Source: Burkholderia ubonensis
GTDB lineage: Bacteria; Pseudomonadota; Gammaproteobacteria; Burkholderiales; Burkholderiaceae
DNA: 64,000 nt
Direction of reading: 5' to 3'
Assembly (NCBI RefSeq): GCF_001718695.1
Contig: NZ_CP013420.1
Span: 744,001 to 808,000 of the forward strand
The translations under genes and the position numbers were made by a program. A model generated the notes under the pieces. The model did no database searches. It had not been told where the DNA came from and saw nothing but the letters and a program-made list of their open reading frames with translations. This document shows, one piece after another, positions 35,345-44,995 of this stretch (its first letter is position 1; each line of letters begins with the position of its first letter).

Positions 35345-36271
35345 ATGCGGTTCAACAAGCTCGACCTCAATCTGCTCGTCGCGCTCGACGCGCTCTTGAG
35401 CGAACAGAACATCAGCCGCGCCGCCGAGAAAATCCACCTGAGCCAGTCAGCGACGAGCAACGCGCTTGCGCGGCTACGCGAATACTTCGACGACGAACTG
35501 CTCGTGCAGGTTGGTCGCAAGATGGAGCCCACGCCGCGTGCCGAGGCTCTAAAGGACGCCGTGCGAGACATCCTCGTCCGTGTGGATGCCACGGTGACGG
35601 CCCAGCCCGAATTCGTGCCCGCGCAGGCGTGTCGCCTGTTCCGGCTGTTCGTGTCCGACTACACGATGACGACGCTGATTCCGCACCTGTTCAGGCTCGC
35701 CTACGCGCAGGCGCCCGGCATCGGTTTCGATCTGCGCCCGCAGGTCGCCTATCCGCACCGGGTGCTGGAGCGCGGCGAAGCGGACCTGCTCATCATCCCC
35801 AAGGAATATTGCTCGACCGAGCATCCGGCCGAGGTGCTGCTGGAGGAAACGTTCTGCTGCGTTTTATGGGAGCACAGTCCGCTCGCAAAGGGCGAGCTGA
35901 CCAAAGAGCGCTACATGGGCGCCGGGCACATCGTCGTGCAGGTCGGCGAAGGGCAGACCGCGCTCGAAGCCTGGTTCATGCAGCGGCTCGGCGTCGTGAG
36001 GCGCGTGGAGGCGAGCACGTACAGTTTCCTCTCGCCCGCGCATCTGCTCGTCGGCACGAATCGGATTGCCACGATGCACCGGCGGCTCGCCGAAGCGGCT
36101 GCGCGCGACCTGCCGCTCGTGTTGCGCGACGTGCCGCTCACCGTGCCCACGATGGAGCAGTCCGTTCAATGGCACAAGCATCGCACGTCGGACCAGGGCC
36201 TCATGTGGCTGCGCGCGCTGCTGAAAGAGGCCGTCGCGGCGATGGACCGCGCACGTCTTGGCGACGGCTAG
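35345..36271 (+). CDS. fdeR: LysR-family NodD-like activator of the flavonoid operon
   Basis: 308 aa. Begins MRFNKLDLNLLVALDALLSEQNISRAAEKIHLSQSATSNALARLR (split here over the HTH, residues 1-45), which is strongly NodD-like. The effector domain follows from about residue 95. The ATG at 35345 has GGAG upstream; an in-frame ATG at 35321 is less likely. NodD-type proteins respond to flavonoids, and the divergent operon encodes flavonoid-type catabolic enzymes. Confidence 0.85.
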   Translation: MRFNKLDLNLLVALDALLSEQNISRAAEKIHLSQSATSNALARLREYFDDELLVQVGRKMEPTPRAEALKDAVRDILVRVDATVTAQPEFVPAQACRLFRLFVSDYTMTTLIPHLFRLAYAQAPGIGFDLRPQVAYPHRVLERGEADLLIIPKEYCSTEHPAEVLLEETFCCVLWEHSPLAKGELTKERYMGAGHIVVQVGEGQTALEAWFMQRLGVVRRVEASTYSFLSPAHLLVGTNRIATMHRRLAEAAARDLPLVLRDVPLTVPTMEQSVQWHKHRTSDQGLMWLRALLKEAVAAMDRARLGDG

Positions 36272-36722
36272 ATCGTCGCTGCGGGCTCGGTCGTGTTCGT
36301 GCGGGTGTTGGTCGCGGGTAGTCAGCAGCATGGCCGCGGGGGCGCTCGATATGCCGCAGTGGATGGCGAGCCGCAACATCACGCAACTCGAACCGCGACG
36401 CGCCGACTGCTCGTTTCGCCGAACCGAATGCAGTGTGGGTTTGGCGGGCTCGGAACGATGCCCACCGAAAGGTTAGCGGCGCACTGCCGCCAGTGCGCCA
36501 CTCGATACGTCGAGCGCTTCGATCTTCGCGTCAGCCGGGAAGGCTGCGCTCGACACTAGCATCGTCAGTTAGCCCGGCCCACGACGTACCGATCGCAAAC
36601 TCGAGCCGTGGTGCCCGGCGCAACCGCTGACGCCCGCATTGACGACACCGCCCGACCACAGGGCGGCGCGATGATTGACATCCGCGACGCCGCCCAACGC
36701 CGGCAAGCGTCGCCGACCCAAC
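36272..36722. other. Intergenic region after fdeR
   Basis: 451 bp without a credible gene; short open frames here have no domain. It contains one hairpin (36478-36499) and marks the right border of the fde block. Confidence 0.5.
36478..36499. terminator. Nine-bp stem hairpin
   Basis: GGCGCACTG-CCGC-CAGTGCGCC, perfect arms with a four-base loop, no T-run. It lies between the ends of fdeR (plus) and the APC permease (minus), where a bidirectional terminator would be expected. Confidence 0.4.
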
Positions 36723-38063
36723 TCAAATCGCCACTTCAGGCGGCGCCTGCCGAAACAGCCGCGTAATCCAGCACAGATACACGAGCCCGAGCCCGAACCA
36801 CACGAGGCCCAGCATGATTGCGGTTTTCTCGAGGCTCGCCAGCAGCCAGAGGTCGGCCACCGCGCCGATCGCCGGGAACACGAGCCCGCCGAACACGCCG
36901 ATCCGGCGCTCGCCATGACGGCCCGACAGGTACAGGCGAATCACGCACAGATTGACGGCCGTGAATGCAAGGAACGCGCCGAAGTTGATGAACGACGTCG
37001 AGGTGGCGACATCGAGCTTCAACGCGATCAGCCCGACGATGCCGGCCAGCGCGATATTCACGGCCGGCGTCTTGAACCGCGGATGAATGACCCCGAAGAT
37101 GCGCTTCGGCAGGATCTCGTCGCGGCCCATTGCATACAGCAACCGGCCGACGCTCGCTTGCGCCGAGATGCCGGACGCGAACTGCGCGAGGATCAGCCCG
37201 GCGAGGAACACCGTCACGAACAGATCGCCGCCGATCATCTTCGCCACTTCGAACGCCGCCGAATCCGTGTCCTTGAATTCCACGCCCGGATGCGCGAGCT
37301 GCATCGCATATGCTGCGATCACGAAAATTGCGCCGCCGATCAGCGCAATCAGCAGGATCGCGCGCGGCATGTTGCGTTTCGGATCGATCGTCTCTTCGGT
37401 GAGCGTCGACACCGCATCGAAGCCGAGATACGAATACGCGGCGATCGCCGCGCCGGCCATCGTTGTGCCGAACGGTACGTGCGGCTTGAAGAACGGCTCC
37501 GCCATCGCGATGCCGCCCGCGCCCGCCGCTGCCGATGCATAGTGCCAGCACAGCACGACGAACATCGCGACGATCGCGAGCTGCACGACCATCAGCACGA
37601 TGTTGAAGCGCGCGGCCAGCTCGATGCCGACGATGTTCAGGCCGCTCGTCAACACGATGAACGCGACGATCCAGATCCAGGTCGGCACGTGCGGAAATGC
37701 CGCATTCAGATACGCGGCGCCGATCAGCCAGATCACCATCGGCAGGAAGAAGTAATCGAGCAGCGTCGCCCATCCGATCATGAAGCCGAGATGCGGATTG
37801 AACGTCTTGCGCGTGTACGTATAGGCCGAGCCGGCGGTCGGATAGAGCCGCGCGAGCTTGCCGTAGCTGAGCGCGGTGAACGCGATCGCGACCAGCGCCA
37901 GCAGATAGGCGAGCGCGGCCGTGTCGCCGCTGGCCTTGGCCAGCACGCCGTACGTGCCGTACACGATCAACGGCGCCATATAGGCGAGCCCGAACAGCAG
38001 CACGGACGGCAGGCCGAGCGTGCGCTTCAGCTGCAGCGGTTCATGGGTTGACGAGGCTTGCAT
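36723..38063 (-). CDS. APC-superfamily amino-acid/polyamine permease
   Basis: 446 aa with twelve hydrophobic segments. Helix 1 carries the unwound glycine motif (LFGLAYMAPLIVYGTYG), and SYLGFDAVSTLTEETIDPKRNMPRA is the conserved helix 6-7 region of the APC family. ATG at 38063; the longer frame to 38165 has no support. A nitrilase-type amidohydrolase gene lies upstream on the same strand, suggesting uptake plus hydrolysis of an amide or amine nutrient. Confidence 0.85.
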   Translation of the reverse strand: MQASSTHEPLQLKRTLGLPSVLLFGLAYMAPLIVYGTYGVLAKASGDTAALAYLLALVAIAFTALSYGKLARLYPTAGSAYTYTRKTFNPHLGFMIGWATLLDYFFLPMVIWLIGAAYLNAAFPHVPTWIWIVAFIVLTSGLNIVGIELAARFNIVLMVVQLAIVAMFVVLCWHYASAAAGAGGIAMAEPFFKPHVPFGTTMAGAAIAAYSYLGFDAVSTLTEETIDPKRNMPRAILLIALIGGAIFVIAAYAMQLAHPGVEFKDTDSAAFEVAKMIGGDLFVTVFLAGLILAQFASGISAQASVGRLLYAMGRDEILPKRIFGVIHPRFKTPAVNIALAGIVGLIALKLDVATSTSFINFGAFLAFTAVNLCVIRLYLSGRHGERRIGVFGGLVFPAIGAVADLWLLASLEKTAIMLGLVWFGLGLVYLCWITRLFRQAPPEVAI

Positions 38064-38199
38064 GTTATCTCCCGGGCCTTCGCGGCCAATACGAATCTGT
38101 CTGCCGTCCGGCCGGCAACGCAATGGAACGAGCACGCACGGGCCGGGCGTCGCGCCCTGCTCCATGCGATGAATGGACTGCGGCTTGCGGTGCTTTCGG

Positions 38200-39045
38200 T
38201 TACTCGCCGCGCCGGCGCGGCGGCTCGATGGTGCGCGTGCGTTGTCCGTCGACCTGTTCGATGCGTGTCAGGCCGAGCGCCACGCGCGCGTCGTGCAGAT
38301 AGTTGTAGTGCTCGCGGCTCGCTTCGAGGCGCGTCGGATCGATGCGCGCCTGCACGATCGCTTCGTCGCGGCCGAGCTCCAGCACGGTGTCGCCGAACGG
38401 ATCGACGAGCGCGGAAAGGCCGGCGAACGTGAGGTCGTCGTCGCCGCTGCCGCAGCGGTTCACCATCAGCGCGAACATCTGGTTCTCCATCGCGCGCGCG
38501 ACGATCGCCCGGCGATGCACGGGGCCGAACGGGTCCATGTTGCCGTTCGTCACGATCAGCAGATCGGCGTCGAGCGTGCCGATCGCGCGTGCCGTTTCCG
38601 GAAACTCGATGTCGTAGCAGATCAGCAGCCCCACGGTCAGCCCGTTCCACACGCAGGTCGCGAAGCGCTCGCCCGGTGTGAACACGCCGACGTCGGACGC
38701 CCACAGGTGCGTCTTGCGATAGTGCAGCACGATGTCGCCCTGCTCGTCGACGAGCACCGTCGTGTTGTAGAAGCGCTCGCCGTCACGCTCGGCAAGGCCG
38801 ACCGCGACCGCAACGCCCTTGCGCCGCGCCGCGTCGCGCACCGCCGACAACGCGGGGCCGTCGAGCGTCTGGGCGACGTCGGCGACGTTCTCGCGCGTCG
38901 GAAAACCCGACAGCGTCGTTTCGGGGAACACGATCAGCCGGGTGCCCGCCGCCGTATCGGCGCGCTCGATCGTGTCGAGCACCTTGCGCGTGTTGTGCGC
39001 GACGTCGGCGTCGACGAGCGTCAATTGCGCGAGTTCTACCTGCAT
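38200..39045 (-). CDS. Carbon-nitrogen hydrolase (nitrilase superfamily amidase)
   Basis: 281 aa. The catalytic Glu-Lys-Cys set is visible: FPETTLSG, HYRKTHLW and LLICYDIEFPE. It hydrolyses amide or carbamoyl bonds; the substrate is not known. GGAGAAGG precedes the ATG at 39045. 136 bp upstream of the APC permease on the same strand and divergent from the LuxR regulator. Confidence 0.87.
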   Translation of the reverse strand: MQVELAQLTLVDADVAHNTRKVLDTIERADTAAGTRLIVFPETTLSGFPTRENVADVAQTLDGPALSAVRDAARRKGVAVAVGLAERDGERFYNTTVLVDEQGDIVLHYRKTHLWASDVGVFTPGERFATCVWNGLTVGLLICYDIEFPETARAIGTLDADLLIVTNGNMDPFGPVHRRAIVARAMENQMFALMVNRCGSGDDDLTFAGLSALVDPFGDTVLELGRDEAIVQARIDPTRLEASREHYNYLHDARVALGLTRIEQVDGQRTRTIEPPRRRGE

Positions 39046-39195
39046 CAAACCTTCTCCTTCCAATTGGCTTTCGTTGGCGCGTCTGGTGCGCCGCACGGGC
39101 CGCATGCGCCGCGGCACAACGAACCGGAAGCGATTATCGGGGTATTATTTTTGACCTCAAATTCCCCGCCAGGGTTACCCCCACCGGAGCACACG

Positions 39196-40014
39196 ATGGA
39201 CTTCGAATGGCGAGATCTCGCCTTTCATCGGGAGATCGGCTCGGCCATCGAGGCGCTCGATGGCCCGCATTTCTGGGCGCGCCTCACGCGTGTCCTCGAG
39301 CGGCACGTCGCTTTCGACAACTGGGTCGCGCTGCTGTTCGCGCGCGATGCGGCGCCGCTGGTGCTCGCCGAACAGGCGCTGCCCGACGGCAAGATCGACC
39401 TGATGTTCCAGGACTATCTCGCCGCGCTCTATCAGCTCGATCCGTTCTATCTGGCCGCCTTCGAAACGCACGCGTCGGGCTTCTACACGCTCGCCGACGT
39501 CGCGCCTGACAACTTCCGTACGACCGAGTACTACCAGCGCTACTTCAAGAAGAACATCGTGGGCGACGAAGTGCATTTCAACGTCGTGATCGATCGCGAC
39601 CACACGCTGGGATTTTCGCTCGGCAAGACGAGCAGGTACGACGAGCGCGAGACCGCGCTGCTGACGCTGTACACGCCATGGGTGCTGTCGCTGATGCAGC
39701 AGCGCGTGCGCTTCGAAACGTTCGTCGCGACCGCCGCGCCTCGGGCGGCACCGCACGCGGCGCCCGATCCGCATGCGCGTTTCGGGATGCTCACCGGAAA
39801 AAACGGGCGCGGCGCGCTGACCACGCGCGAGATCGAAGTCGCGATGCTGTCGTTGAGTGGATTTTCGTCGCGTGCAATCGCGGAGAAGCTGTCGATTTCG
39901 TTCGAGACCGTGCGGGCGCACAAGAAGCATATCTACGCGAAGCTCGGCGTCGGATCGCAATCCGAGCTGTTCGCGACGTTCTACGACCGCGAGCGCACGG
40001 GCGAGCGCGGTTGA
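39196..40014 (+). CDS. LuxR-family transcriptional regulator
   Basis: 272 aa. The C-terminal LuxR HTH reads LTTREIEVAMLSLSGFSSRAIAEKLSISFETVRAHKKHIYAKLGV, divided across residues 210-255. The N-terminal part does not show an acyl-homoserine-lactone pocket I can recognise. ATG at 39196 after CCGGAGC. Divergent from the amidohydrolase-permease pair, its likely target. Confidence 0.86.
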   Translation: MDFEWRDLAFHREIGSAIEALDGPHFWARLTRVLERHVAFDNWVALLFARDAAPLVLAEQALPDGKIDLMFQDYLAALYQLDPFYLAAFETHASGFYTLADVAPDNFRTTEYYQRYFKKNIVGDEVHFNVVIDRDHTLGFSLGKTSRYDERETALLTLYTPWVLSLMQQRVRFETFVATAAPRAAPHAAPDPHARFGMLTGKNGRGALTTREIEVAMLSLSGFSSRAIAEKLSISFETVRAHKKHIYAKLGVGSQSELFATFYDRERTGERG

Positions 40015-40297
40015 GGTTCGTTCGGGCGCTGCGGTGTGTGCCGCGCGTGCGTCGGTTCGCGCGGTGGCGCGATGCGGCTCGCGGCGTTGCGCGGCTCGTC
40101 GATGGAATCGGTGCATGCGCCGAAGTGTTGCCATGACCGCGCCGCCGCCCTTCTCCGCCCTTCGACGCAAGACTGTTCGTCCACGGTGGGTGTTCGAACG
40201 CCGGCTCGACGCGCCTAGAGTGGCGTCCATCGATTCATCGGATCCATCGATCCGGGCGGCGCTCAAGCCGAAAACCCATTACCTGTCGACGCACATC

Positions 40298-40417
40298 GTG
40301 AGCAACTCCAAAGTCGTCACCGGCGCATCGCAAGGCATCGGCGCGGAACCGGTCGACACGCTCACACGCTGCGGCCGTCGCCGCGAACGCGCCGATTGCC
40401 GCTACGCTGCCGGCTGA
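40298..40417 (+). pseudogene. Truncated short-chain dehydrogenase N-terminus
   Basis: A GTG-started frame of 39 codons reads VSNSKVVTGASQGIGAEPVDTL, the N-terminal NAD-binding TGxxxGIG motif of a classical SDR, then loses similarity and stops. The rest of the gene is gone; the adjacent sequence belongs to a different locus. The first strand also seems short (KVVTGAS in place of the usual KVxLVTGAS). Confidence 0.55.
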
Positions 40418-40505
40418 CCGGCAGCAGCGAGCATTGCACCGGATGCGCAACTTCGGTCGCGAATCCGCCCGCGGCGAACAGGAGGATCGTCAGCCAGCGC
40501 TTCAT
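40362..40505 (-). CDS. Small possible secreted peptide ORF
   Basis: 47-aa frame, MKRWLTILLFAAGGFATEVAHPV then a basic hydrophilic tail. Its ATG overlaps the stop of the GFA-fold gene (ATGA), which would allow coupled translation, and its start looks like a signal peptide. The tail runs antisense through the SDR remnant and is probably random, so this may be the truncated stub of a former gene. Confidence 0.3.
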   Translation of the reverse strand: MKRWLTILLFAAGGFATEVAHPVQCSLLPVSRQRSGNRRVRGDGRSV

Positions 40506-40873
40506 GCGTCGTCCACCACGGACAGGCTGGCGCCGTCGGAGACGGTGGCGTCGAGCGCGTACGCATCGACGCCGTCGAGACAGCCGAGGTTGACGCGCCA
40601 GCATGCAGGGTCCTTGCGCGTCTGATGGAACGGATAGATGCCGCAACGGCTGCAGAAATAATGGCGCGCCGTGTGGGTGTTGAAGCGGTAGAGCGTCAGC
40701 ACGCCCTCGCCTTCGACGATCTTCAGGTCGGCCGCGGCGAACATCGGGCTCATCAGCGCGCCCTTGCGGCGGCACAGGCTGCAGTTGCAGCGAGCGGCCG
40801 GCTCGAGCGCGGTCCGCACCGCGAATTTCACCGCGCCGCAATGGCACGATCCGTTGAACCACGTGGCACTCAT
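40502..40873 (-). CDS. GFA-family (glutathione-dependent formaldehyde-activating-like) zinc protein
   Basis: 123 aa. Zinc-binding cysteines in GSCHCGAVKF, RCNCSLCRRKG and FCSRCGIYPFHQ follow the GFA/CENP-V pattern exactly. Function in this large family varies; binding of glutathione adducts or S-containing metabolites is the common suggestion. Confidence 0.85.
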   Translation of the reverse strand: MSATWFNGSCHCGAVKFAVRTALEPAARCNCSLCRRKGALMSPMFAAADLKIVEGEGVLTLYRFNTHTARHYFCSRCGIYPFHQTRKDPACWRVNLGCLDGVDAYALDATVSDGASLSVVDDA

Positions 40874-41030
40874 GTCGCACTCCTCGTTCGATCACGTGTG
40901 CGTTATAGCGTGCGGCGGCCGATGCGTTGTATCTCACTGTATCCGCGCGGCGCGCGGATACATGACGTTGCAATTCGGCGGCGGGCGCCGGGTGCCCCAT
41001 GGCACGCGCCGCGGCAAGCGGCCGGTGTGA

Positions 41031-42131
41031 TCAGTCGAGCGCGTGCTGCAACCGTGCGACGGCGTCACGCGTCTCGCGCTCGAGCACCGAGACGAGTTCC
41101 GCCGCCGGCAACGGCCGGATCAGCGGCGCGGCCTGCCCGGCCCACTGCGCGCCGTAGCCGAATTCGCCGTTGGCCTTCGCGGCCGCATGCAGCGCCTTGC
41201 CCGCGTCGTACGCGATCGGATAGGCAGGCGTCGGCGGTGCGTGCGGATCGTCGCCGAGGGCGGTCAGCCGGTTCGCGATGCCGCGCGCGACGCGCCCCGA
41301 AATCGCCGTCGTGAAGGTCGTGCGGCGCGCCGCGTCGCCGACGATCGCGCGGCGATAGCCGTCGTCGATCGACGTCTCCGGACACGCGACGAACGCGGTG
41401 CCGAGCTGGGCGGCCTGCGCGCCGAGCGCGAGCGCCGCGGCGATGCCTTCGCCGTCCATGATGCCGCCCGCCGCGATCACCGGCACCGCGCATTCGCGCA
41501 CGAGCAGACGCGTGAGCGCGAACGTGCCGAGCCCGTCGTCGCGCCCGGTCGAGTCGAATACGCCGCGGTGCCCGCCGGCCTCGATGCCCTGCGCGACGAT
41601 CGCGTCGATGCCGGCCGCGGCGATCTGCGCGGCTTCGGCGGGATGGGTCGCGGTGGCGAACAGCGTGATGCCCGCACGCTTGAGCACGGCGATGGCTTCA
41701 TCGGACGGCAGGCCGAAATGGAAGCTCACGACGGCCGGCTTTTCGTCGAGCAGCATCTCGAGCATCGCATCGTCGGCGACGAAGCTCGTGTAGATTTCGG
41801 CGAGCGATGCGGGCGGCGACGCGCGCTGCTCGCGGAACGCCGGCGCGAGCCAGTCGAGCCACGCGCGTTCGACGGCGGCATCGGCGCGGGCCGGCTGGTG
41901 GCAGAACAGGTTGACGTTGAACGGCCGCTCGGTGAGCGCGCGCGTGTCGCGGATCATCTTGCGCGCGCCTTCGGCGTTCGTCGCGCCGACGCCGAGCGAG
42001 CCGAGCCCGCCCGCATTCGACACGGCGGCCGCCAGCGCCGGCGTGCCGACGCCGGCCATCGGCGCCTGGATGATCGGGATACGCACGCCGAGCGTGCGCA
42101 ACAGCGTCCGGTTGTCGGTCGGTCGAATCAT
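41031..42131 (-). CDS. Nitronate monooxygenase (NMO/2-nitropropane dioxygenase family)
   Basis: 366-aa FMN TIM-barrel enzyme: N-terminal [30 protein letters not shown] (split by strand 1), the catalytic-His region GIEAGGHRG, and phosphate-binding [28 protein letters not shown]. Oxidises nitronates such as propionate-3-nitronate with O2, a detoxification role. Monocistronic. Confidence 0.88.
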   Translation of the reverse strand: MIRPTDNRTLLRTLGVRIPIIQAPMAGVGTPALAAAVSNAGGLGSLGVGATNAEGARKMIRDTRALTERPFNVNLFCHQPARADAAVERAWLDWLAPAFREQRASPPASLAEIYTSFVADDAMLEMLLDEKPAVVSFHFGLPSDEAIAVLKRAGITLFATATHPAEAAQIAAAGIDAIVAQGIEAGGHRGVFDSTGRDDGLGTFALTRLLVRECAVPVIAAGGIMDGEGIAAALALGAQAAQLGTAFVACPETSIDDGYRRAIVGDAARRTTFTTAISGRVARGIANRLTALGDDPHAPPTPAYPIAYDAGKALHAAAKANGEFGYGAQWAGQAAPLIRPLPAAELVSVLERETRDAVARLQHALD

Positions 42132-42490
42132 GTTCTTGTCTCCTGCGATGTCCTGGATCGGAGTGCTGCGGCGGGGTCGCGCTCGGCCGGATCGTCCGCG
42201 TGGTCCGGTGCGGCAGCGCGGTGCTCGTGTGCGCCTCGAAAAACGGTCGCGCGGCTATCCGCATCCGCGGCCGGCGAACGTCGGAGGCGACGGCCCGCGC
42301 CGGCGTGACGACGAACGCTTTCATCGCATCGATGCGGTCCATGTGGGCCGAGGCGGTGGGTGATGGATGCGTGATGGGCGGCGCCGTGCGTGCGATAGCC
42401 AGCGGGCAGTCTACCGCACGCGCGGCGCGGCCTGTGCGGTCGCGCCGCTTCGTGAAATACTGCGGCGACGCGTCTTTCCGGAACGCCGCA
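42132..42490. other. Intergenic region, divergent NMO / SGNH hydrolase
   Basis: 359 bp. The hydrolase frame stays open through it, but without a signal peptide or ribosome site before 42491. I see no clear operator or RNA. Confidence 0.4.
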
Positions 42491-43639
42491 ATGACCGAAC
42501 GATCCGCCATGCCGTGCTCCTGTCGCCGCGTCGCGCATCGCGCGCTGACGTGCGTCGCGCTGTGGCTGATCGCCGGTCCTGCCGCCGCTGCGTCGGGCGG
42601 CGACGCGCCCGGCACGCCGGCCGTGCCGCCCGAGCGAGCGCCGCTGCATATTCTGTTCGTCGGCGACAGCCTCACGCACGGCCGCTACGAACCGGTGCGT
42701 TCGTACGGTGCAATGGACGCGGGCGGCCGGGAAGTCGGCGGCACCGCGCGCGTCGTCGACGAGAACTTCGGGCAGACCGGCGCGCGAGCGGAACGCGAGC
42801 GCGGTCCGTGGGGCGGCATTCCGGGCATCTTCGCGCGCTTTGCCGCCGAAGCCGGGCTCGACTACGACGTTCACCTCGAGGCGATGTCTGCGACGAGTCT
42901 CGCGAAGCACGACCGTGTCGCATCGGACGTGATCGACCGCCCGACCTGGGACGCGGTCGTGCTGCAGGAGCTGAGCGCGAAGCCGTTGCCGTTTGCGCTC
43001 ACGCACGCGGCCGCGAGCGATCCGGCCGGGTTCTGCGCGAGCGTCGCGCAGCTCGCGCGCGGCATCCGGGCGGTCGCGCCGCACGCGCGCGTCTATCTAT
43101 ATGAAACCTGGCCGCGTGCCGAGCTCGCGCGAGCGCTAGCCGGCGAGCCGGGCAGCGCTGGTTTTCATGGGCGCTACCTCGCCCGGCTGACCGAGCTCGT
43201 CGCCGCATATCGCGACGCATTCGCGCGTGCGCGCCGGAGCGACCCGGCAATCGTCGCGGTCGCGCCGGTCGGACGCGCATGGCTGCGTGCCTGGGCCACT
43301 GGCGTCGCCGATCCTGACCCGTATGCGCGCTCCGGCGCGCCGCTGCTGTGGTACGGAATCCGCGCGGACAACGACCCGCCGATCTCGCGGCCCGACTATC
43401 TGCATCCGGGCGTGACCGGCGCCTATCTGAGCGCGCTCGTGCTGTTCCAGCAGATCGCCGGCGTCGATGTGCGCACGCTCGGCGCGCGCGAGCAAGCGGC
43501 TGCGCAGCTCGGCATTACACCGCAGCTCGCGCAACGGCTGCAGGCAGTGGCGTCGGATACGGTGCGGCAGGCACGGGCCGAAGCCGCCACCGGTGCATCG
43601 GCGGCGGCCGTCGACGACGATTCGTGCGCGTCGCAATGA
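42491..43639 (+). CDS. Secreted SGNH/GDSL-type hydrolase
   Basis: 382 aa. A signal peptide (HRALTCVALWLIAGPAAAA) is followed by block I with the nucleophile Ser (LHILFVGDSLTHGRYEPV) and the C-terminal Asp/His block (PDYLHPGVTGAYLSAL). Esterase or acetyl-hydrolase activity in the periplasm is likely. The start is uncertain between 42491 and 42509. Confidence 0.78.
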   Translation: MTERSAMPCSCRRVAHRALTCVALWLIAGPAAAASGGDAPGTPAVPPERAPLHILFVGDSLTHGRYEPVRSYGAMDAGGREVGGTARVVDENFGQTGARAERERGPWGGIPGIFARFAAEAGLDYDVHLEAMSATSLAKHDRVASDVIDRPTWDAVVLQELSAKPLPFALTHAAASDPAGFCASVAQLARGIRAVAPHARVYLYETWPRAELARALAGEPGSAGFHGRYLARLTELVAAYRDAFARARRSDPAIVAVAPVGRAWLRAWATGVADPDPYARSGAPLLWYGIRADNDPPISRPDYLHPGVTGAYLSALVLFQQIAGVDVRTLGAREQAAAQLGITPQLAQRLQAVASDTVRQARAEAATGASAAAVDDDSCASQ

Positions 43640-43642
43640 CGA

Positions 43643-43680
43643 CGGCCCCGCTCGATGGCTCGATGCGGGGCCGTTGTTCA
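43643..43680 (+). terminator. Rho-independent-type terminator after the SGNH hydrolase
   Basis: CGGCCCCGC (43643-43651) and GCGGGGCCG (43665-43673) form a perfect nine-bp stem with a 13-base loop, followed by TTGTTCA. It starts four bases after the stop. Confidence 0.7.
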
Positions 43681-43814
43681 CGTTGTTCAGGGTGTCGCCG
43701 CGCCCGGTGGTTCGGGCGGCGTGCTGCCGAATCGCCGGGGGAAATCTGAGCGACGGCCCGGGCCGCGATGGCGGGCGACCGCTCGATTTTCCGCGATCTA
43801 CCCCATAACTTCGA

Positions 43815-44027
43815 TCAGTAAGCCGACATCTCGGCGCAAGGATCGTACTTCGACGGCGAGCAGACGACCGAATACTTCGCGCTTTCGCGCATCAGGGCTT
43901 CGCCTTCGTGCAGTGCGATCTTGATTTCAGGATGACGCTCGTACGCGAGGAATGCCGAGCAGACGACTGCGGACAGCACGACGAGCGAGAACACGAATTT
44001 TTCGAGGGAATGGAAACGTTCAGGCAT
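43815..44027 (-). CDS. Small membrane-anchored hypothetical protein
   Basis: 70 aa with one N-terminal hydrophobic helix (FVFSLVVLSAVVCSAFLAY) and a polar C-terminal tail containing two Cys (SVVCSPSKYDPCAEMSAY). AAAGG precedes the ATG. The upstream region is A/T-rich, suggesting its own promoter. No family recognised. Confidence 0.6.
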   Translation of the reverse strand: MPERFHSLEKFVFSLVVLSAVVCSAFLAYERHPEIKIALHEGEALMRESAKYSVVCSPSKYDPCAEMSAY

Positions 44028-44111
44028 GATTCGACCTTTCTTCTGGCCGCCGATTATATCTCGAATTAAGGGTTTTCCCTATATCCAGACCCGAATACGG
44101 ATGATGGGTGC

Positions 44112-44145
44112 GACGAAGGGACGCGTGCCCGTTGCGCCCTTCGTC
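44112..44145 (-). terminator. Hairpin just after the lipoprotein gene
   Basis: GACGAAGGG (44112-44120) and CCCTTCGTC (44137-44145) are perfect nine-base arms, starting four bases past the minus-strand stop. No T-run. Confidence 0.4.
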
Positions 44146-44148
44146 CCG

Positions 44149-44583
44149 TCATTGCGCGGTCGCCGCGCTCGCGGAACTCCCCGGCCACGCCTTGCCGATC
44201 CGGTCGATCATCGATTTCGCCGCGCCGGTCGCGAGCGCCGCGTCGACGTTCGACGTCTGCCACGCGCCGTCGGCGCCCTGCACGAAGGTCAGCTCCGCGC
44301 GCGTCGGCGCGTTGTCCGGGTTGCGCCACGTGAACACGACGTTGCACGTGTAGGTGCGCTCGCTGGCCTTCTTGCAGTCGCCGTCGGGCTTGACCGACAC
44401 GACGTCGGCCGACACCGGCAGCGGCTGGCCGAGCAGCGCGTTGAGGCCGCCGTGGTTTTCGGCTTCGAGCGAGCGCCGCACGGCCGCGTCGACGTCGGCG
44501 GCGCTCGGGCCATCGCGGAGCAGGTGGCAGGCGGCCAGCAGCGTGGCGCCGCAGCCGAGCATCAGGAGCGTGGGAAACTTCAT
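44149..44583 (-). CDS. Hypothetical lipoprotein
   Basis: 144 aa. The lipobox LLAAC puts the lipidated Cys at residue 19. The mature part (SAADVDAAVRRSLEAENHGGLNALL...) is small and soluble with two later Cys (DGDCKKASERTYTCNVVF), perhaps a disulfide. No family function recognised. The ATG at 44583 is preceded by GGACCCC; the upstream extension has no signal. Confidence 0.7.
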   Translation of the reverse strand: MKFPTLLMLGCGATLLAACHLLRDGPSAADVDAAVRRSLEAENHGGLNALLGQPLPVSADVVSVKPDGDCKKASERTYTCNVVFTWRNPDNAPTRAELTFVQGADGAWQTSNVDAALATGAAKSMIDRIGKAWPGSSASAATAQ

Positions 44584-44995
44584 CGGGGTCCGTGAGTCGA
44601 GGTCCGTCGGGGGCATGCGGCGCCGCGCGTGAGCGCATCGCCGAGCCGGTACGCCGCGTAGTCTGCAACGTCCGCGCATCGGGCACGGTGTCGATTTGTA
44701 ACCAATTGCGCCGGTCGGGATGCCGACTGGCGTCGACGACAACGGCGGTCGCGCCCGGCGTTGGCACGACGGCCGCGATGGTCGGCCTGCGGCACAACTT
44801 CTGACTCGGGGCCCGGGCGCACGAACGCGCGCGCCGCGGGCACGGTCTGCACGGATCGCGGCGATCGGCTACAGTGGGCCTCCTTTCGGCGCGCCCCGCC
44901 CGCCTCTCGATGCGTTCGTCGCGTCCATGTCGCCGCGGCAAGGATGCGCGGCGGCCGGCCGGAGCGCGATTCTCAACGTTGACGAGCGAAACGCC
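44584..44995. other. Divergent intergenic region, lipoprotein / GST
   Basis: 412 bp. The GST frame is open through it, but homology begins only at 44996. No operator or RNA structure noticed. Confidence 0.4.
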
